From CAKZQX01 sp034436755 (GTDB lineage Bacteria > Chloroflexota > Chloroflexia > Chloroflexales > Chloroflexaceae), in NCBI GenBank assembly GCA_034436755.1, contig DAOTVB010000090.1:1-64000 (forward strand): a DNA stretch of 64,000 bases, read 5' to 3'. The position numbers were made by a program, and so were the translations under genes. Positions 8,577 through 16,207 of the stretch are shown here, piece by piece (the stretch's first letter is position 1; each line of letters opens with the position of its first letter). The notes under the pieces were generated by a model that searched no databases, was not told the DNA's origin, and was given only the letters and a program-made list of their open reading frames with translations.

Positions 8577-8613
8577 AAAATTGCCACGGAGAGAAATCTC
8601 CGTGGCAATTTTT
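8577..8613 (-). terminator. Rho-independent terminator of tRNA-Thr
   Basis: A perfect 12-bp stem (8581-8592 with 8597-8608) with loop GAAA is flanked by A and T runs on its two sides, so it can act in both directions. It lies just past the tRNA 3' end on the minus strand. Confidence 0.85.
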
Positions 8614-8627
8614 CGCGCTTCCGGTTG

Positions 8628-8703
8628 TGGAGCCAACGCGGGGACTCGAACCCCGGGCCTGCTGTTTACGAAACAGCTGCTCTACCAACTGAGCTACGTT
8701 GGC
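8628..8703 (-). tRNA. tRNA-Thr (anticodon CGT)
   Basis: The 76-nt minus-strand cloverleaf has acceptor arms GCCAACG and CGTTGGC, the D-loop signature AGCTCAGTTGGTAGAGC, anticodon stem GCTGT/ACAGC enclosing loop TTCGTAA (anticodon CGT, reading ACG), and the T-loop GTTCGAGTC. CCA is encoded at 8628-8630. The 3' end faces the ComQXPA-like block, so the gene is a plausible integration landmark. Confidence 0.93.
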
Positions 8704-8778
8704 CTGGTTAGCGTGCGTGTCACCACACAGTGTATGATTCTAGCCGAAAGCCGCGCCGCTGTCAAATCCACACATCAG

Positions 8779-8807
8779 AACGTTGAAACGTTGAAACGTG
8801 CAACGTT
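8779..8807. repeat. AACGTT direct-repeat cluster upstream of lon
   Basis: Four half-overlapping units (AACGTTG, AAACGTTG, AAACGTGC, AACGTT) lie about 70 bp upstream of the lon -10 box. Spacing and palindromic units suggest a regulator-binding site, perhaps for stress control of lon. No known regulator is assigned. Confidence 0.35.
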
Positions 8808-8873
8808 ATCAGGTATTGCAATAGATTGCACAGCCTTTTCCGCCGCGTATCCCATGTTGTAGTAATGGCGCTG

Positions 8874-8882
8874 TGCTATAAT
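8874..8882 (+). promoter_or_regulatory. Extended -10 promoter of lon
   Basis: TGC followed by consensus TATAAT at 8877-8882; the -35 region (about 8854-8859, ATGTTG) is poor. The predicted start point is near 8889, which rules out a lon start codon at 8882 and supports the one at 8936. Confidence 0.6.
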
Positions 8883-8935
8883 TGCCCTGGATAAGAACAG
8901 ACCTTTGGATTGTTCGCAGTTGTAGGATGATTTTG

Positions 8936-11392
8936 ATGCCAGACGATACGACCTTCCTCTTTGACCTGCCGGCGAATCGGAGCACGCTCCTGAATGATCA
9001 GCAGACCGAGCGTGACCTGCCGGTGCTGCCATTGATCAATACCGTGCTGTTTCCGCGCATGATGGCCCCGCTCTTCGTTGGCCGCGAGCGCTCGATTGCC
9101 GCTATCGAAGAGGCGATGGCAAAAGACCGGGTGGTGCTGGCGGTTGCCCAGCGCGAACCCGATACGGAAGATGTCGGCCTGAACGATCTGTACACCGTGG
9201 GTGTCGAAGCGGTGGTTCAGCGTGTGCTAAAGATGCCCGACGGTACGACCAGCATTGTGGTGCAGGGCCAGCGCCGGATGCGGGTGCAGGAGCAGACCCA
9301 GGAACTGCCGTTTCTGCGCGTGCGGGCGGTCCCGCTCTATGGCGAGGAAGAGCGCACCCTGGCAGTCGAGGCGATGATGCGTGCGGTGCTCTCGCTCTTC
9401 GAGAAGGTGGTGAAGCTCAGTCGCATGCTGCCCGACGACTCCTACATTATGGCGATGAATGCCGATGAGCCGGGCTGGCTGGCCGACCTGATCGCCTCTA
9501 CGTTGCCGCTGGATGTCTCGCACCGCCAGGAGATCCTGGAAACGCTTGACCCGGAGGAGCGGCTGCGCCGTCTGAGCATTATGCTCTCGCAGGAGTTGGA
9601 TGTGCTGGAACTGGAGAGCCGCATCCAGAACCAGGTGCAGAAGGAAGTGGATCGCTCCCAGCGCGAGTTCTTCCTGCGCGAGCAACTCAAGGCCATTCAG
9701 CGCGAACTGGGCCAGGATGACCCGGTCCAGCGCGATATGCTGGAACTGCGCGAGCGGATCGGTAACAGCGGGATGCCGGAGCATGCCCGCTCCCGGGCGA
9801 TGGACGAGATGGACCGACTGGAGATTATGTCGCCTGCCGCGCCGGAGTATGCCGTTATCCGCACCTATATCGACTGGATGCTGGATCTGCCCTGGACGGA
9901 AGCCACCGAAGATAACGAGGATCTACGTGCCGCTGCCCGCACGCTGGATCGCAACCACTATGGCCTGCCCCGGATCAAGGAGCGCATCCTGGAGTTTATG
10001 GCCGTGCGTCAGCTTGCTGGTGCTAACCATAAGTCACCGATTATCTGCTTTATCGGGCCGCCAGGTGTGGGCAAGACCAGCCTGGGTCGCAGTATCGCCG
10101 AGGCGCTGGGACGCAAGTTCGTGCGGCTCTCGCTGGGTGGCGTGCATGACGAGGCCGAGATTCGCGGGCATCGCCGGACCTACATCGGCGCGCTGCCCGG
10201 GCGGATTATCCAGAAGATGAAAGAAGCCGGCAGCATCAACCCGGTCTTTATGCTGGATGAGGTAGACAAGCTGGGGCGTGATTTCCGGGGCGATCCGGCG
10301 GCGGCGCTGCTGGAGGTGCTCGACCCGGAGCAGAACAACACCTTTAGCGATCACTACCTGGATGTGCCCTACGATCTGAGCAAGGTGTTGTTTATCACCA
10401 CGGCAAACCTGCTTGACCCGATCCCCGAGGCGCTGCTGGACCGGATGGAGGTGATTGAACTTCCCGGATATATCGAGGAAGACAAGCTGCAGATTGCGCG
10501 CCAGTTCCTCTTGCCCAAGCAGTTTGAGGCCAATGGCCTGCCGCCGGGCGTGCTGCGCTTCAGCGATGCCGCGCTACGCGAGTTGATCCGCACCTACACC
10601 TACGAGGCCGGGGTGCGTAACCTGGAGCGCGAGATCGGCTCAGTCTGCCGCAAGACCGCCCGCCGGATTGCTGAGCAACGCCCCTATGCGCGCCTGGTCA
10701 AGCCTTCGCTGCTGCTGAAATATCTGGGAGCGCCCCGGTTTAGCTATGGGCTGGCCGAGGAGCGGGATGAAGTCGGCGTGGCGACTGGCATGGCCTGGAC
10801 CAGCAACGGCGGCGATACAATGCCGGTTGAGGTCAATATTATGGAGGGTAAGGGCAACCTGACTCTGACCGGGCAACTGGGTGATGTGATGCAGGAGTCG
10901 GCCCAGGCAGCGCTCTCCTATGCGCGCACGCACGCCCGGGCGCTGGGGATTGATGTCAAGCGGTTTGAGAAGATCGATATCCATGTGCATGTGCCCGAGG
11001 GTGCGGTGCCCAAAGATGGACCATCGGCGGGGGTTACGCTGGCAACGGCGCTGATCTCCGCGCTGATAGGCCGACCTGTGCGGCGTGATGTGGCGATGAG
11101 TGGCGAAATTACGTTGCGCGGGCGGGTGCTGCCCATCGGCGGCGTGAAGGAGAAAGTGTTGGGTGCGTATCGGGCCGGGGTACGTACGATCATTCTCCCC
11201 AACAAAAATGAGCGGGATACCGCTGAGATCCCGCCCCATGTCAAACGTAAACTGACCTGGATCTATGTCGATCATATGGACCAGGTGCTGGTTGAAGCGC
11301 TCTGCCCCGCACCCGACCGGAAGAATACCCACAAGAAGGAAAAACCATCCGACCTGCCCCCGGACTCCGACACAGTTGCAACCAGCGCCTGA
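8936..11392 (+). CDS. lon: ATP-dependent protease Lon
   Basis: 818 residues with the complete bacterial Lon layout: N-terminal substrate-binding domain (LPVLPLINTVLFPRMMAPLFV), coiled-coil region (VQKEVDRSQREFFLREQLKAIQREL), AAA module with Walker A GPPGVGKT (about 374-381), Walker B VFMLDEVDK and sensor residues, then the S16 protease domain with the catalytic dyad S697 (PKDGPSAGV) and K738 (GGVKEKVLG). It degrades misfolded and regulatory proteins in the cytoplasm. The start at 8936 has AGGA eight bases upstream; the longer frame from 8882 would begin inside the promoter. It is convergent with the SH3 gene, and the two stop codons are adjacent. Confidence 0.96.
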   Translation: MPDDTTFLFDLPANRSTLLNDQQTERDLPVLPLINTVLFPRMMAPLFVGRERSIAAIEEAMAKDRVVLAVAQREPDTEDVGLNDLYTVGVEAVVQRVLKMPDGTTSIVVQGQRRMRVQEQTQELPFLRVRAVPLYGEEERTLAVEAMMRAVLSLFEKVVKLSRMLPDDSYIMAMNADEPGWLADLIASTLPLDVSHRQEILETLDPEERLRRLSIMLSQELDVLELESRIQNQVQKEVDRSQREFFLREQLKAIQRELGQDDPVQRDMLELRERIGNSGMPEHARSRAMDEMDRLEIMSPAAPEYAVIRTYIDWMLDLPWTEATEDNEDLRAAARTLDRNHYGLPRIKERILEFMAVRQLAGANHKSPIICFIGPPGVGKTSLGRSIAEALGRKFVRLSLGGVHDEAEIRGHRRTYIGALPGRIIQKMKEAGSINPVFMLDEVDKLGRDFRGDPAAALLEVLDPEQNNTFSDHYLDVPYDLSKVLFITTANLLDPIPEALLDRMEVIELPGYIEEDKLQIARQFLLPKQFEANGLPPGVLRFSDAALRELIRTYTYEAGVRNLEREIGSVCRKTARRIAEQRPYARLVKPSLLLKYLGAPRFSYGLAEERDEVGVATGMAWTSNGGDTMPVEVNIMEGKGNLTLTGQLGDVMQESAQAALSYARTHARALGIDVKRFEKIDIHVHVPEGAVPKDGPSAGVTLATALISALIGRPVRRDVAMSGEITLRGRVLPIGGVKEKVLGAYRAGVRTIILPNKNERDTAEIPPHVKRKLTWIYVDHMDQVLVEALCPAPDRKNTHKKEKPSDLPPDSDTVATSA

Positions 11393-11411
11393 TCATGGCG
11401 CTGGTTGCAAC
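11375..11411. terminator. Shared hairpin at convergent gene ends
   Basis: A perfect 15-bp inverted repeat (GTTGCAACCAGCGCC at 11375-11389, mirrored at 11397-11411) has a 7-base centre containing both stop codons. The arms encode the last residues of Lon and of the SH3 protein. It has no T-run, so it probably acts as a two-way RNA 3'-end structure. Confidence 0.6.
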
Positions 11412-12070
11412 CACTCTGCCGCGACCCATCCCTCCTGACCGCTGGGCGCGCGCACATGCCGCCAGACATAGTTAGGGCCAGGGTTCTCGTCGCCGATCTG
11501 CTCAACATTTGTGCCCTCGGGCAGCGTCTCCAGAACAACCGCGTTAGGATCAGGCTCCGAGCGCAGGAACAACCCCTGCCCGGCCGTACCACTGACCATA
11601 AAGCCATCCGGCGTGGGGGGTGCAGTTGGGGGGGCAGTCGGCGGCACCGCCAGCGGATCGGCATCCGTCGCGCCGTCTGTGTTGCCGGCCACATCGGCCC
11701 CACCCCCGGAAAGTAATTCCCCATTGTTGCTAATGCTCTGGGCGCTGCGGTTATTCCAGAGCAGCAGGCTCAACAGAAACACAAAGAGCACAGCGGCGGC
11801 GGCAATAAAGCGCCAGCCCCCCTGCTGCAGCCAGAGCGGGATCTCCTGTACGGAAGTTGGCACCAGGTTCGGCGCGCGGGATCGCCGCCGCGGATTGCGG
11901 GTCGAGTGCGTGCGTGTATGTCGTCGCCAGCCAGGATTGTAGGGCTCCTGTTCGCTCCAGTCGGCGTTAATCGTTGGGATCTCATCACTGTCGGGGTCAT
12001 CATCTCTGGGCATATCTTCCAACGTCCCCCGTGAACGCCACCGATGTGGCTGCTCATCGAAATCGCTCAT
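11393..12070 (-). CDS. Membrane-anchored SH3-domain protein
   Basis: 225 residues. A charged cytoplasmic N-terminus (about 1-90, acidic then Arg-rich) is followed by one transmembrane helix (WRFIAAAAVLFVFLLSLLLW). A Pro/Thr linker (VPPTAPPTAPPTP) leads to a bacterial SH3 (SH3b) domain (GLFLRSEPDPNAVVLETLPEGTNVEQIG, ending WRHVRAPSGQEGWVAAEWLQ). SH3b domains usually bind peptidoglycan or peptides outside the membrane. The start ATG at 12070 has AAGGAG upstream; the open frame extends to 12184 without support. Confidence 0.8.
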   Translation of the reverse strand: MSDFDEQPHRWRSRGTLEDMPRDDDPDSDEIPTINADWSEQEPYNPGWRRHTRTHSTRNPRRRSRAPNLVPTSVQEIPLWLQQGGWRFIAAAAVLFVFLLSLLLWNNRSAQSISNNGELLSGGGADVAGNTDGATDADPLAVPPTAPPTAPPTPDGFMVSGTAGQGLFLRSEPDPNAVVLETLPEGTNVEQIGDENPGPNYVWRHVRAPSGQEGWVAAEWLQPAP

Positions 12071-12100
12071 GCGTGACTCCTTTCTCGCGTGTGTGCCTCT

Positions 12101-12109
12101 ATGATAGCA
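12101..12109 (-). promoter_or_regulatory. Extended -10 promoter of the SH3 gene
   Basis: On the minus strand TGCTATCAT reads towards the SH3 gene about 30 bp before its ATG, matching the TGCTAtaAT form seen at other promoters here. Confidence 0.45.
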
Positions 12110-12184
12110 CATTCTCTTGCATTCTTTCAAAATATGTGCAGCATACCTGACATGCATTACCCAGTCACTGACCCAAAAGAGCAT

Positions 12185-12318
12185 TGCGCCTCCGGCAGGG
12201 TGGTACCGGACATCCTTATTTTTGGAAAAAAGATAAAAGAAGTATCATGCTGCCGCAGGCGAAGCCGGCCTTCATTGGGCGCAAACGCCCAGTTTGATCA
12301 CCCACCGCGTAACTCGTG
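12185..12318. repeat. MITE-like palindromic element, copy A (degenerate)
   Basis: The right half is clear: GCTGCCGCAGGCGAAGC, then CGCCCAGTTTGATC and the terminal ACCGCGTAACTCGTG ending at 12318. The left half (CGCCTCCGGCAGGG) is present but its outer terminus is lost, and the central hairpin is reduced to an imperfect A/T stem. It fills most of the gap before the radical SAM gene. Confidence 0.6.
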
Positions 12319-12462
12319 TAAGGTATATCACTTGACTTCCCGCGTATACTAAACTCGATAGGGCATACTTATTCATCACCTCATGTTCCCCGCTGTGTCA
12401 TGCTGCATCGTACTCCTCGGTTGTGTTGCCCTTCCGCTCGTTACGTCGAAAGGGATATGCGT

Positions 12463-13956
12463 ATGAAGATTCTGCTGATGTCTATGCCCGACTCGTTTGA
12501 ACACATGCCGGCGATTGTTATTCGCATGCCCAACGGCGCGCTGACCTCGCTGGCGGGCAATGTTGATCCGCACCACACGGTTGCGGTGGCCGATCTGGTG
12601 CTGGCCCAACAGCAGGTGCGCGCAACTGTTGAACGACTGGTCCATGAGCATGTGCCTGATGTTATCGGCCTGTCGGTAATGACCTTCCAGCGCAAAACTG
12701 CCCACAAAATCATTGATCTGGTGCGCACGTTGCGGCCCAGTGTCCGGATTGTCGTCGGTGGGTATGCTCCCAGCCTGGCCCCGGAAGCCTACACCGACCC
12801 CGGTAGCGGGGTTGATTTTATTGTGCGCGGCGAGGGAGAGCTAACATTCCGTGAGTTGCTGCGGGCAATTGAGCGAGGTGACGGCTACGAGCAGATCGCC
12901 GGCCTCTCCTACCGGACGGAGGATGCATTTCAGCATAACCCGGATCGCCATGTGCATGGCCTTGATGATGCGGAGATCCGGCTGCCCAACCGCAGCGCGC
13001 GGGTGCTCAACGGGTATACCCTGCTGGGCCGGCCGGTTGATGTGATCGAAACCTCGCGGGGCTGCACCTTTGATTGCAGCTTCTGCTCAATTGTCGAGAT
13101 GCGCGGGCGTAACTTCGAGACCTACAGCTTCGACCGCATTATTGCCGATATCCGCGATGCGCGGGCGCATGGTGCGCGAGCCGTCTTTATTATCGACGAC
13201 AATATCTCGCTGAATGTGCGCCGGCTGGCCGGGCTCTGTCAGGCGATTATCGATGCGGGGTTGAACGATCTGGACTACCTGGTGCAGGCGATGACCTCGG
13301 CCATTGCCAACCATGGCGCGGAGCTTGCGCCCCTGATGCGCGCGGCCGGCTTCCGCTATGTTTTCCTGGGGATCGAAAACATCCTGGACGCGGATCTGCA
13401 GTTCCTGCGGGCCACGTCGAAGAATACCCGGCGCGAGAATGGGCGGCGCTCCGGCAATGCAACCCTCACCGCCATCGACTACCTGCGTAAGCATGGCATG
13501 TATGTGGTCGGTGGATTAATCGTGGGCACCCCCGACGACACGCGCGAGTCGATTGAGGCGAATCTGGCCTTTGCCCGCAGCTATGTTGACTGGCCCTACA
13601 TCCAGCACCCGACGCCCTATCCGCGCACGCCGATGTCCCGTGCTTTTCAGGAACAGGGTCTGATCATCAATGAGCGACTGGAAGAGTACGACGGCACAAC
13701 CGCTGTGGTCCGTACGACAGCGCTCCCGGCGGAGGAGGTTGAGTATCTGCGCTGGCAGGCCGAGCGCTGGATGAAACTGCGCCATCTCCCGCATGCCTTC
13801 ATGCACAGCCCGCGCTTTGTGCTGCGCAATGGACTGCGGATGTTTCAGCACACCTTCCGGGGAAGCACGCTCAAGACCTGGCTCAGATTAGAGGATGAAC
13901 GCCAGGCCTTTGCGCGCTATCGGGCCCATCGCAGCACGGAGCGGATCTACTTGTAG
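12463..13956 (+). CDS. B12-binding-type radical SAM protein
   Basis: 497 residues. An N-terminal cobalamin-binding Rossmann-like domain (about 1-150: VIGLSVMTFQRKTAHKIIDLVR, IVVGGYAPSLAPEAY, FIVRGEGELTF) precedes a radical SAM barrel with the 4Fe-4S motif CTFDCSFC (C201, C205, C208), later GTPDDTRESIEANLAFA. The family includes methylases and cyclases of tetrapyrrole, lipid and natural-product pathways (BchE, HpnP-like and others); the substrate cannot be told here. The start at 12463 has GGG eight bases upstream; an ATG at 12457 is too close. Stand-alone gene. Confidence 0.85.
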   Translation: MKILLMSMPDSFEHMPAIVIRMPNGALTSLAGNVDPHHTVAVADLVLAQQQVRATVERLVHEHVPDVIGLSVMTFQRKTAHKIIDLVRTLRPSVRIVVGGYAPSLAPEAYTDPGSGVDFIVRGEGELTFRELLRAIERGDGYEQIAGLSYRTEDAFQHNPDRHVHGLDDAEIRLPNRSARVLNGYTLLGRPVDVIETSRGCTFDCSFCSIVEMRGRNFETYSFDRIIADIRDARAHGARAVFIIDDNISLNVRRLAGLCQAIIDAGLNDLDYLVQAMTSAIANHGAELAPLMRAAGFRYVFLGIENILDADLQFLRATSKNTRRENGRRSGNATLTAIDYLRKHGMYVVGGLIVGTPDDTRESIEANLAFARSYVDWPYIQHPTPYPRTPMSRAFQEQGLIINERLEEYDGTTAVVRTTALPAEEVEYLRWQAERWMKLRHLPHAFMHSPRFVLRNGLRMFQHTFRGSTLKTWLRLEDERQAFARYRAHRSTERIYL

Positions 13957-13977
13957 GCTATGGCAAGCATGGCGGGA

Positions 13978-14244
13978 CTACTGGCGGGTTTCGCCCCAGC
14001 GCATAAAGATTGCACCGACCAGGACAATAACCAGGCCCATAAAGAACATCCCCGGAGCTGACATTGGATGGACACCCTGGCTGTTTAAGGCTATTGCCGT
14101 GACTGCCAGCGTCACCAGGCCGGCGGAGAGCAGCAGGGTGCCATCGTTCCACATGTGCGTGATAAAGCTATGGATGGACGAGCGGTGCAGGTAGATGAGG
14201 AACGTAATGAGCGCGAACAGGCTGATCCATAAGATAACGGCCAT
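13978..14244 (-). CDS. Small membrane protein, unknown function
   Basis: 88 residues with three hydrophobic stretches (AVILWISLFALITFLIYL, GTLLLSAGLVTLAVTAIAL, PGMFFMGLVIVLVGAIF) and short polar ends (MRWGETRQ). GGAATGGAG stands just before the ATG at 14244. The frame is open further upstream to 14700, but that part lies opposite the AAA-like fragment and is a shadow. I do not recognise the family. Convergent with the radical SAM gene (21 bp apart). Confidence 0.6.
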   Translation of the reverse strand: MAVILWISLFALITFLIYLHRSSIHSFITHMWNDGTLLLSAGLVTLAVTAIALNSQGVHPMSAPGMFFMGLVIVLVGAIFMRWGETRQ

Positions 14245-14301
14245 AACTCCATTCCTTGCTGTTTGCAATAAACCGTACGATACCCTGATAAACCGGAGAT
14301 T

Positions 14302-14730
14302 ATGGTTGCGCGGTGTGACGGTGATGGACAATTCTCTTCCCAGTATAACGCGCTCAGAAACAAACAACCCACTGTGGTACTGCTGGACGAGACCGGCGGA
14401 CGGCTGGCCTTTGTCCTCACGGCCCATGAACTGCCGGCACGGCTGGCACAGGCGCAGGGCAAACCTTCGCCCTTCTTCAACATCTTTGGGCATACGCTGC
14501 TGCTGGGGGCCTTGCGGGAAGCGGAGGCGCGCGAGTTGATCGCCAGTTCCCCGCTCCCCTTCACGCCCACCGATGTGGATTGGATCATCCAGCAGAGCCG
14601 CTGCCGGCCGGCGGCGTTGCAACTCCTCTGCCACACCTGCCTGGCCGCCCGGGAACAGGGGGAAGCCGGTGATGCCTGGCAGCCGGAGGCGCTGATGCAA
14701 CTGGAAGCGCTACACCATCTGTTTGTTTGA
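14302..14730 (+). pseudogene. C-terminal fragment of an AAA+/STAND-like ATPase
   Basis: 142 residues that look like the end of a P-loop ATPase: PTVVLLDET, a sensor strand (LAFVLTAHELPARLAQA), an arginine-lid style stretch (TLLLGALREAEARELIASSPLPFT) and a helical lid (DVDWIIQQSRCRPAALQLLCHTCLA). No Walker A or B lies upstream in any frame, and no good ribosome site precedes the first ATG, so this is most likely a remnant of a longer gene. It ends against the repeat element at 14754. Confidence 0.5.
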
Positions 14731-14753
14731 CCGGCATCCTTCACCGGAGTGCT

Positions 14754-15123
14754 GATACCAATTTGACTTCCAAACGGCAACAATCAGACCAACCACGAAG
14801 CACACGAAGGAACACGAAGGAACACGAACGGCTGCATGGTGGGTACGATTGGGGTACATAGCAATCCTCCATGTGTCGTAGCCGTAGCCAGCGATAGCTG
14901 GTAGGAACCCGGACATCATCACCACCGGAGACCGCCGTAGGGTGCGTTCGACGCACCAGCGATAGCCATCCTCCATGTGTCGTCGTGCCGCCTTCAGGTG
15001 GTTGGCAGTGCATCCCGAAGCACCAGTTCACAACCACTTTAGGATTGCTATACATCAGGTTCACGGTTTCACACTCTTTGTGACCTTCGTGGTTTTTTTG
15101 CATGTTTGACGGCAAATTGGTAT
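14754..15123. mobile_element. ATACCAATTTG-bounded element (about 370 bp, non-coding)
   Basis: ATACCAATTTG at the left end is matched by CAAATTGGTAT at the right end, an exact 11-bp terminal inverted repeat. The interior has no gene. It holds tandem ACACGAAGGA units, a GGTGCGTTCGACGCACC hairpin repeat and two copies of ATCCTCCATGTGTCGT. Shorter relatives with the same ends occur at 18251, 21444 and 49771. It is a MITE-like element with no transposase. 15124-15449 holds no recognisable feature apart from the ribosome site of the next gene. Confidence 0.5.
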
Positions 15124-15449
15124 GAGCGCTTGACCCTGCGTAATACTTCGTACCGCCTTCAGCCTTCAATCCGACCAGATCAGCCTCTCCCGGCAGGGGA
15201 GCGCGCGTCGGGACCATCGTTCTATTGACCCCAAAGCAGGAAACGCTGTAGGATTGTTAGGCGACCGTCTACGCGCGAGTAGGACATTTCTGAATAACCA
15301 TGAAGCGGTAGCCGGCACGCCCCGGGTGCAGCCAGGACCGCCTGCCGGTATGGGCAGATCACGCTGTTCGGGTGACTGCTGCTCTTCATGTTCAAACGTG
15401 TCGTTATCCCCGCCGATTAAGAATGGATAGTAGAAATAAGGAGCCCGCT

Positions 15450-16076
15450 ATGCGTATCGCCCCCAATCATCCCCGTCTCCGTATCGTTGCAATCGTCTGT
15501 TGGGTTCTCGGTGGCTGGTGGGTGGTGCAACTGGCTTTGCTAAACCCCTTTGCCCACACGCCGCTGCTGACCGTGGCCGTTGTGCTGGTCAGTGTTGTCT
15601 TGCTGGCCGTCGGTATTGCCTTCTGGCAACTGGCAACCGACAAACGGGCCGGGGTGGTGCTCGATACAAAGGGGTTGATGCTCAACCTGGGCCACTCGGC
15701 CGCTTTTGTCGCCTGGGAGAATATCGCCGACGTTGGAGTCAGCCAGCACCGTGCTAACCTGCTGACGCTGGGTAGTAACCAGCAACTGGGCTTTAAACTG
15801 CGCGATCCAGATGCCTACCTTCAGAGCTATGAAGTCCGGCTGCCCGCCGCGCATGGGCCGCTGGCACACCTGCTCCGCCTGCTGGACCGGCTGTTACGCC
15901 CCTTGCAGCGTGACACGAAGCTGCCGACGGCGCAGCAACTGGCGCGCAGCCGCGCCAGGACCGGCTATGATGTACTGGTTCCGGAGGCGCTGCTGGGCGG
16001 GCGGGCTGAGGCCTTTGTCGAGATGGTGCAGTCCTACTGCTTCGATCCCCGCCAGCGCCAGATGTTGGATAAATAA
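15450..16076 (+). CDS. Membrane protein with PH-like domain (STM3941-type)
   Basis: 208 residues. Two N-terminal membrane helices (IVAIVCWVLGGWWVVQLALL and LLTVAVVLVSVVLLAVGIAFW) are followed by a PH-like beta domain (GVVLDTKGLMLNLGHSAAFVAWENIADVG, QQLGFKLRDPDAYL), the arrangement of STM3941-family proteins. Function unknown. AAGGAG lies eight bases before the ATG at 15450. A run of GAAC-type repeats follows its stop directly. Confidence 0.7.
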   Translation: MRIAPNHPRLRIVAIVCWVLGGWWVVQLALLNPFAHTPLLTVAVVLVSVVLLAVGIAFWQLATDKRAGVVLDTKGLMLNLGHSAAFVAWENIADVGVSQHRANLLTLGSNQQLGFKLRDPDAYLQSYEVRLPAAHGPLAHLLRLLDRLLRPLQRDTKLPTAQQLARSRARTGYDVLVPEALLGGRAEAFVEMVQSYCFDPRQRQMLDK

Positions 16077-16077
16077 G

Positions 16078-16207
16078 AACCGAGAACTGAGAACTGAGAA
16101 CTGAGAACCGAGAACCGAGAACAAAGAACAGAACAGAACAGAACAGATCGCGCGTGTATCCAGCGGTTTGTCTATTTGTTCTTTGTTCTCTGTGTTCTTT
16201 GTTCTTT
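16078..16207. repeat. Seven-base-period GAAC repeats facing TTCTTTG repeats
   Basis: After the stop of the PH-like gene come about seven units of the GAGAACT/GAGAACC type, then GAACA units. From 16178 the complementary TTGTTCT/TTCTTTG units run up to the stop of the ABC-F gene. The two runs can pair, so they may serve as a bidirectional transcript end between convergent genes. Confidence 0.7.

Noticed and set aside
16078..16207. Possible CRISPR array in the short repeats
   Set aside because: Units are only 7-8 bases with no unique spacers, and no cas genes are present; these are degenerate tandem repeats.
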